A DNA stretch of 64,000 nucleotides from Ganoderma boninense (Eukaryota > Basidiomycota > Agaricomycetes > Polyporales > Polyporaceae). The position numbers were made by a program, and so were the translations under genes. Below are positions 57,272 through 64,000 of this stretch, piece after piece. Each line of letters opens with the position of its first letter. Position 1 is the first letter of the stretch. The notes under the pieces were generated by a model. It was not told where the DNA came from and ran no database searches. It was given only the letters and a program-made list of their open reading frames with translations. The stretch lies in the NCBI GenBank assembly GCA_002900995.3, contig CM035304.1, forward strand, positions 913,498 to 977,497, read 5' to 3'.

Positions 57272-57280
57272 TATATAATA
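57272..57280 (+). promoter_or_regulatory. TATA box of the TEA factor gene
   Basis: TATATAATA 97 bp upstream of the start codon. It is followed by an almost pure pyrimidine tract (57281-57340) and ACACC...CTCTCCACCC just before the ATG, a common arrangement in fungal promoters. Confidence 0.65.
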
Positions 57281-57376
57281 CCCCCCTCCTTCCTCCGTTC
57301 TTCCCCGCCCTCCCGCTCCGTCCCTCCCTCCCTCTCCCGCCGCCGCCGACCACACCGACGCGCGCACTCTCCACCC

Positions 57377-59409
57377 ATGGCTCCCAATCACCGCGACCAA
57401 CTCGCCCAGCACATACACATCTCGTCCGCGGACGACCTCTCCTACTCCGTCTCCCCCTCCTCCGGCATCAATGACACCATCCAGACCATCGTCACCGGGC
57501 GCAAGTGCTGGAAGACAATGAAGGGCAAGGGCGAGGTCGTCTGGCCCCCATATCTTGAGGCCGCGCTTGTCGAAGGTGCGTTCGTTGCCCACGCAAACTC
57601 TATCACGTCCCTGCCGCCCGATCCTCGCTATATGCGCGTCGCCTCTGCATGTATGCGCGTCATGTCGCATTCTTTGCTCACAATATGCATGTGCGTCATC
57701 AGGTCTCGAAAAGTACCAACCCGTCGAGTCGCGCACGTCCCGATCCTTCGGCCGCTTCCCGATGCGGAACAAGTTCATCTCGGACTACATCTTCCAGGTC
57801 ACCGGAAAGCGCAGGACTCCAAAGCAGGTCGGCTCCCGCCTCCAGCAGCTCCGCGACACCACCGAGGGCAAGCGCAGTGCGTTTTTTTCTTTGTCTCTCG
57901 CGTTTCGGATTTTTAGCTCACCATCACTGCTATCACGCGCCGCGCCACCCTGACAGTCCTGCAACAATTGTCCAGCCGGCACTTGGCCATGATGCAGCCC
58001 AAGTCCGCCCAGAACCAGTCGCGCACCGACGCCGCGGAGAACCGCCCGTCCACTTCTGGCAGCACGTCCTCGGCTTCTACTTCCTCTGGCCCCGCGGCAT
58101 CGACGAGCACGCCCCCTGCGCGTGTTCCCACGAGCTATGTCTACATCGACGTCCTGCCCGACCCCGGAACTCCCCCTCTCCGCCTCCCCTCGCTCTCCTC
58201 CATGCCCTCGTCCCCGCTCTCCCCCACCGCCGCCACTTCGTCCGCCATCGCGAGCTTTGTTCCCACACCCGGCTCCCCCACCTCCCCCGACTCCGGCATG
58301 GGTCTTGGACTCAACTCTTCTGGCCCCCGCGTCCTTCGGCACATCGATCCCACGGTGACGTTCATGTCTCGCGCTGCCCTCCAGGCGTACTCGTCCTTCA
58401 AGGTCACGAAGGCGGGGGCCGCCCCGGGGCAGGCGCCGGTGCACACGGAGCGCACGGAACTCGAGCTTCTCTCGAGCAGTTGCATGCCCATGCCCCAGTG
58501 GTCGAGCGAGATCCAGTGCACGTTCCTCTACCGCACCCCGTTCGTCCCCCGCTTCTGGGACTCGCTTTGCAGGGCCTCTGGTGAGTATATCATTATGCGC
58601 CGCATAACCATCCTTGCTGCGCAGAGAACGGCCGCTGACGAATCCTCCGCCCGATGCAGACCCCTCGGCGTACACTGTCCTCCAGGAGATCGTCCGCACT
58701 GGGGCGCCGGAGGCGGACCAGCACGCACCCGAGGACGTGCTCCTCTCGATCGTCTACCAGTTCAACAACGTCACCCAAACGCCGCCGCTCTCGCCCGATA
58801 CGCCCACGTTCTCGAGCGACGCGAGCCGGCCGGGCACGGCTGGAAGCCACTTTTCCAGCGAGGGAACTGTAAGTTCTCCCCCCCTCTCCAGCCCCAGCGG
58901 GCTATATGGGGAATATTGAGTGCTTATTATTCGTGCCCGCGACCGGTCGCTTTTTTGCTAGCCTGAGCTCGGTACCGAACTCGACGACATGATGATGTTC
59001 AACTCGCTCGTCCCGTCGATTTCGCATGGCATGCACGCTCCGTTCTCGTCGCCGCATCACATGCATTCCGGTCTCGATGTGAAGGCCCCGACGCTGATCC
59101 ACGCCGACGAGGATGCGTACGCCAGTCTGCCGCCGACGCCGACGTCGCCCTTCGACCTTGCGGCTCCCCATGGCGGGTGGTCGAGCCACCATCATCACCA
59201 CCACCCCCTTGCCCCTCCTGCGCAGGACTGCGGTAGGGGGATGTACGGCATGCCCGGTGGCATGGGCGGTGGCTTGGCGGGTGACGTTGCTATTGCCGGA
59301 ACGGGACAGTACATGAACGTGAGTGGTTACGGGCTCGATGTATGCGACGGCGAGGCTGATGTATGCGCGGCATCTGCTTTGGCAGAACTTCATGGGATAC
59401 TCGCTGTGA
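57377..59409 (+). CDS. TEA/ATTS-domain transcription factor (AbaA/Tec1 family)
   Basis: Six exons: 57377-57575, 57703-57876, 57957-58580, 58660-58868, 58962-59318, 59386-59409. Introns are 127, 80, 79, 93 and 67 bp, all GT-AG. 528 residues. The TEA DNA-binding domain spans residues ~50-124 and is split by intron 1: GEVVWPPYLEAALVEGLEKY, then FGRFPMRNKFISDYIFQVTG, then KRRTPKQVGSRLQQLRDT, which is the third, DNA-contacting helix. The remainder is Ser/Pro-rich with a mid-region beta-like block (VTFMSRAALQAYSSFKVT, STFL-type FLYRTPFVPRFWD) and a His-rich stretch (HHHHHH near 59190). Proteins of this family bind CATTCY-like sites and control conidiation or filamentous growth in ascomycetes; the role in this fungus is not known. 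The last coding exon is only 24 nt (NFMGYSL). If intron 5 is retained, translation would continue to 59804 in a less protein-like frame. Confidence 0.88.
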
Positions 59410-62400
59410 GGCGTTGGCGTGCGAGAGCCCCATCCCTGGTGCGGAGCCGATACCCCGCCTTGGACGCGTACATACAAGGACGTGGACGGGCCTATGACGG
59501 CGCTCCCTCCTCGCCCCCACTATCAGCGCCGCGCCCCCCTCTTCCCTTGCGCTCGGGCGGCGCATATACCCCTCGTATGCCGCTTTCGTGCGCTCGCCGG
59601 GCGCATCGCTTTGCCTTCTTGGTCTTCGGCTCGGACATTGGCATGCTAGACGGAATGGACGTGGAAGCGTGGACGGATGGGATCGAGGATCTTGGACTGT
59701 GTTTCTCCCCCTCATCCTCTATCGAGATGTGCTTCTGTCGTCTTCGAGGCTTCCCCTCCCCCGCTCCCACTCGAGCGCGCTCGCGGACTCCTTCCCGTCC
59801 GTGAATCATCGCCCACCTTCAGTCCGCAGTCGTCCGGTTCCGGTTATCGTCTCTGCATCCCGCATCGCTTCCCGTAATGTGTCTCGACTCCCCGGCCGCT
59901 CGCTCGTCATCGTCCAACTCTGCGTCGCTCGTTCCCGTCCGCCGTCTTTCGTCCGCCGTATCCCGTTCGTTCCTTGCTCCTTGCCTTGTGGCTATCGCCC
60001 ATCGCCCAAACGCCGTGTCGCTCCTTTGCGCCCCCCCTCTGTGGGCGTGCACCTCCGTCGTCGTCGGCCAGTCTCGTGTTCTCGGTTGTTCGTTCCGGAC
60101 ACTTCGAACTTCCTTGTAACTTCGTTCTGTGCTTTATTGGCGGCTGCCTTAACGCGCCGCCGTCTCGCCTTGACCTTGCATCTGGACTCTGTCGCAGCGC
60201 ACATACATACGTTACCTGTTGCATTACTACTGCTGTTTTATTAGCCAACCCCCTCCAAGACTCGCAGCCCCTCTGCTTACTGCTGTTTAGTGTTGTTTGT
60301 ATGCGCTCTTCGCTGCTGCTGCTCACCGTCTTCTCATCCCCCCCATCTCGTTATACCTTCCCATCAGTCCACCCATGCCCATGGTCCATGCATCCCCGTT
60401 CCTGTGCCTCGTCCACTGCAACAAGCAAACCATCATCCATCGATACTCCATCTAGTACCATATGATTGTGTATACCACCCAGCACCACCATCAGCACCCA
60501 GCACTCGGTTATATCTCGTATCTCTCTCTCTCTCTCGCCCCCTTCGCCGTTTGTAATCTTAAAAGAAAGGTTCTCGGCCCTCACATCGGCACCTTTTTTC
60601 TGTCAATTCAGTCCTCCCCCACCACTTAGAGTAATCGTTTCCCTGCCCCCTGCCCCCCACCTCCCATCGCTTTGGCATCCCATCGCTTTTGGCATCCCAT
60701 CGCCACCCACCCCACGTTTTGGAATTTTTTTGGTCTGCAACGGATGGAGTTTAATCAGTAATCGCAGCTAGCTAGCTATTCCTTATCCCCTGTCCGACAA
60801 GTGCTAGACTCTAGTAGTGCTCGAACCGGAACTCGACGAGATGTACATACACATGTGTAATATGTAGCCGTGCGTGCAGTAATTGTATATACCCCGCCTT
60901 CTCTTTCTCTCCTTGGATCATCTCGCGACACTCGTCGTCTGCCTGCATTGAATGATATGATGATATATGATATCATGTCTGTTTTTCGGTGGCGAGCATA
61001 GCACTCGAATTAATCGCATCGTGGTCCATTCGCGTAGACGCAATTCAACCTGTACTCGCACCATCGCCGCATGGCGCAACCGACGCATGCAAATGGGGTT
61101 GACCTTCAACGTTGATGGGGCGATGGACATGCGCTTCAAGTTGTTCCCGCAGAGGATCGCGGGGCGATGAGAAGTGAACTGGTGATCATCGGACCACCAC
61201 ACCATCGCGGGCGAGGGGCATCTGATTGTGTAATTCGTGGCCAGTCGTGGGTCGAGGGTCGAGGCCGCACCGCGAGGCTGCACAGGGACTGGTTTTTAAC
61301 GTACAAACCTCGTCAGCCGCCCCCAAAAGAACAATGAGGTGCGACGCAGGATCCGAACAAGGAGCCCTCGCGGTGTAGGTCCGCGACAGCCACGAGTTGG
61401 CACGGGTCTCGTGGGCCCTGCCGCGAACCGCGGTGTGTGGGCATGCCGGGTGGGAAGTGACTAGTGAGGGGGAGGGGGCTAGCGCTCAGCGCTCAGCGCT
61501 GGTCAAACGTTCGATCCGGGTCTGAGTAGCCTAATAAGTAGTTCGTCGGGTGCACTGTTGTTGTGCGGGGTGCCCTGGCCCGGGCTTTCGCGAGTTTCAG
61601 CTCCAGGAACTCCATCTGCGTAAGTACTGTAGATCCGGATGGAGGCTGGACTGGGACGGCCTTTAGCAGCCAGCTTCATCGATGGTCGAAGTGCGGAAAA
61701 TATTCGGGCTCGGGCAGGAGGCCCCGGGGCGGCTGGGAGCGGGCGTTGAGTACAAAGAGCAGTCGCGGCCCAATGGCGGACGAGGATCACGCCCAGCGCG
61801 CGATGCTGATGGCCAGGGGCAACGTTACAGCTTGAACTTCAAATTGTGCCCGCGCTCCGGCCCGTCTGATCGCGGCGGCGTCCAAGTGGCTTGCTGAGCC
61901 TGTGGCTGGTGGCTGGTGTCTGGCTGTCCCGGGCCCGATCCGCTGAGATCTGTGCGTTCCGGACGACGTTCCAGCCTGTTGCGGCCTCCTCGGGATCCTG
62001 GTGATGATGCGCAGATGTCGTGTCATCATCGTGGTGATTTTTCTGCCCGCCCTGCAGATCAAGACTCGAAAAACTCACAACGCTGGCGTTGAAACGCGAC
62101 GATCTTGTTCTTGTCGGCCTCCATGGCCTTCCGTGAGACGCGGCCACCACCGATCGTCTGTTGATAAGCAGCCAAGTAAGTAGCACTGAACGCCAGTGCT
62201 TGCGCCGACCCCTTCGGGGTCCATATTTTTATTTTCCGACTTGCCGCCAGGGGAATCACCCCACCAAGAGTAGCGAAGAGTGCGCAGGAGCTGGTTAATG
62301 GCAATATAAACCATCAGCCTTCTCCGAGTCCAGCTCACTGGACTCGGCTACTGAAAACAGTATGCGCGTGCTGTGTGTGACCGTCCCAAAGCGGCTAAGG

Positions 62401-64000
62401 CTCGGACTCAGGCCGCGCAGCGCCGCGTCCGTGCGATGATCGCGGCCTTCGCCCCACCCTTTCCGCCGTGTATCGCCAGATTCACACCCACTGGCAGCAC
62501 GACACAGCGGCCCACTCGCGGTCCCACCGGTGAGTCGTGATGAACATTACGATTCGGTTTGGCCACACGCACCCAGGAGGAGGCGTGCCAAATGGGTACT
62601 AATGCTAGGTCAATGATAGGCGGGGATCGGGGAGAGCAGAGACTGAGGTGCAGAGGCAGAGACAACGCGTACGACTTGACGATAGCTGCTGTGAATTAGT
62701 GATCGTAATCAGTGTCGTAAAGAGAAGCTCTCTCCATAATGGAATGCACCCGCGCCGAGCTCTGTATTCAATCATGGAGGAACCGTGGGTTGCCATTGAC
62801 GAATCATCGGCAGCGAGGCCCGCGAGGGCTGGTGGCCTTGTTCCCCATCTGTTGCCCTCGTCAGGGCGCACCGAACGTCGGGGGTTGCGACGTGCTCGGG
62901 GATGGGTCGTCGGTCGACGCTGCCCTGGTGTCTCGCGGTGCCTGTGACGTTTGCGAGAGGCGGGACGCAAGTGTTAAATGAAGCGTAACCAGCCCAAATC
63001 GCTCACTAGTGCTGCGCCTGTAAGACAAAATGATAAACGACTGCGCTTTAAGGGACCGCCGCAAGGGGCAATCGCCGGTGTCCTTGTCGCTGCCAGGCAC
63101 GCCGCGCAGAGGTTATGACAGCGGCTTATTCGCCGACGTCGTTTCGTCTGAACACGAGTCTCCTGCCGCAGGGGCCAGGGCGGGTGGCAGCGCACTGGTA
63201 GCAAGTAGCAAGATGCGTAGATGCCGGCAAGGGGCTGGGATCAGCTGGGATCCTCGTCAGATAGCGATGAAAATGAGCGGTCCCTGAACGTCGGTGGCTC
63301 GCTGTGCTGCCGGCATGGGGCACTCTTCACCGGTCCCTGCGAGCACTACGGCTCCCCGGCCGCGCGATGCGCAACCCAGGTGGGCTTTGTGCGGCCCAGA
63401 CAACGAGATAGCAGAGCCTAGGGAGGATGGCACGTAGCCAGAGGCTGGTGAGAAAGGCGCGGCGCAGGACGGGACACGGCGTGTCGAGGTTTCCCCGAGT
63501 TACCTACGCACACGCACTCCACCGGTGAATAGCAGCAGCACGCCCTCCCAAAACGCCGTCAAGCTTCAGGCTTCAGGGTTCGTGTCAGACCCCCTGGCGA
63601 CGCTGACAAAAGAGAAGGCGCGAACGCACCGGCGCAGGCTGCCGAGGATTCAATGCGCAGGACAGCACGCCGGCGCTGTCCCATGCCCGGAGCATGTGAA
63701 GGAGAGGTGGGATTGCGGAACGGGGTGCACACATGTGTATGTGAAAGAGAAGGGCCTGGTTGGTAACCAACGTTCGCAACGAGCGGAGGGGCGAAGGGGG
63801 CGATACGAAACGTTCTGCTTAGGCTCCTAGAGAGCCTGGGGTCTGTGTATTGTGGCGACGTTGCACGACGTTGCGGATGCAATCGCCGTATTGCCGGTAG
63901 AGTAATACAAGGGCTGGCATTAGATAGACGTAGTAATGGAAACGCACCTCTGGCATCGGTAACACCCGGCAGTGGGATCGTCTCGTCATAGGATGGATCT
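59410..64000. other. 3' flank of the TEA gene and spacer, no supported gene
   Basis: 59.5-60.7 kb is pyrimidine-rich on the plus strand, with a CT dinucleotide run near 60520-60535, and is probably 3' untranslated and spacer. Beyond 61 kb only short frames occur. The least random is minus 62059-62304 (81 codons: SRKIKIWTPKGSAQALAFSA), unrecognised. AGCGCT is repeated three times at a 7-bp period near 61481-61500. Confidence 0.35.

Overview
The window looks like nuclear DNA of a filamentous basidiomycete, most likely an Agaricomycete. This rests on several things read from the sequence. Genes have many short introns (about 50-80 bp) with GTRNGT-type donors and CTRAC/CTGAC-like branch sites. 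An alpha-type protein kinase has a cysteine-rich N-terminus, and there is an F-box protein of Agaricomycete style. An integrase-core gene of the kind scattered through mushroom genomes is present, and so is a chromodomain Ty3/gypsy element. Two runs of exactly 100 N (30094-30193, 43018-43117) mark scaffold gaps. The left half is roughly balanced in base composition. Much of the right half, especially 43-47 kb and 51-57 kb, is clearly GC-rich, so long open frames there mean little.

Layout. 412-930 (-): N-terminal part of a sirtuin of the Hst3/Hst4 kind, cut off. 1-6.7 kb: otherwise only weak coding hints. 6765-8727 (+): four-exon gene A of an unrecognised family. 8940-15475 (-): a complete, young Ty3/gypsy chromovirus with 460-bp LTRs, a 5-bp target duplication, a polypurine tract and readable replication signals, but three breaks in its reading frames. 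15.8-18.2 kb (+): an unidentified split gene and an F-box scrap. 18415-20959 (-): ten-exon alpha-kinase. 23323-24225 (+): two-exon unknown gene B. 24608-26215 (-): integrase-core gene. 26.8-27.2 kb: 164-bp direct repeat. 28162-29635 (+): gene C, a relative of gene A. 31591-33168 (-): F-box gene. 35.1-37.7 kb: diverged tandem duplication. 42630-43017: damaged copy of the F-box gene's 3' end against an assembly gap. 48.8-49.4 kb: inverted repeat. 57377-59409 (+): six-exon TEA/ATTS transcription factor behind a long GC-rich upstream region. 59.4-64 kb: no gene I can support.

No metabolic cluster or operon-like system is visible; the genes look independent. The most informative locus is the retrotransposon. 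Its primer-binding site is complementary to the predicted 5' end of its own transcript, as in Tf1-type self-priming. Its gag and pol frames are joined by a textbook -1 frameshift signal (slippery heptamer, 5-nt spacer, GC-rich hairpin). Genes A and C look like members of an undescribed family, supported by a shared motif order and matching intron phases. Exon boundaries were read by eye from splice signals and frame continuity and are not backed by transcript data.
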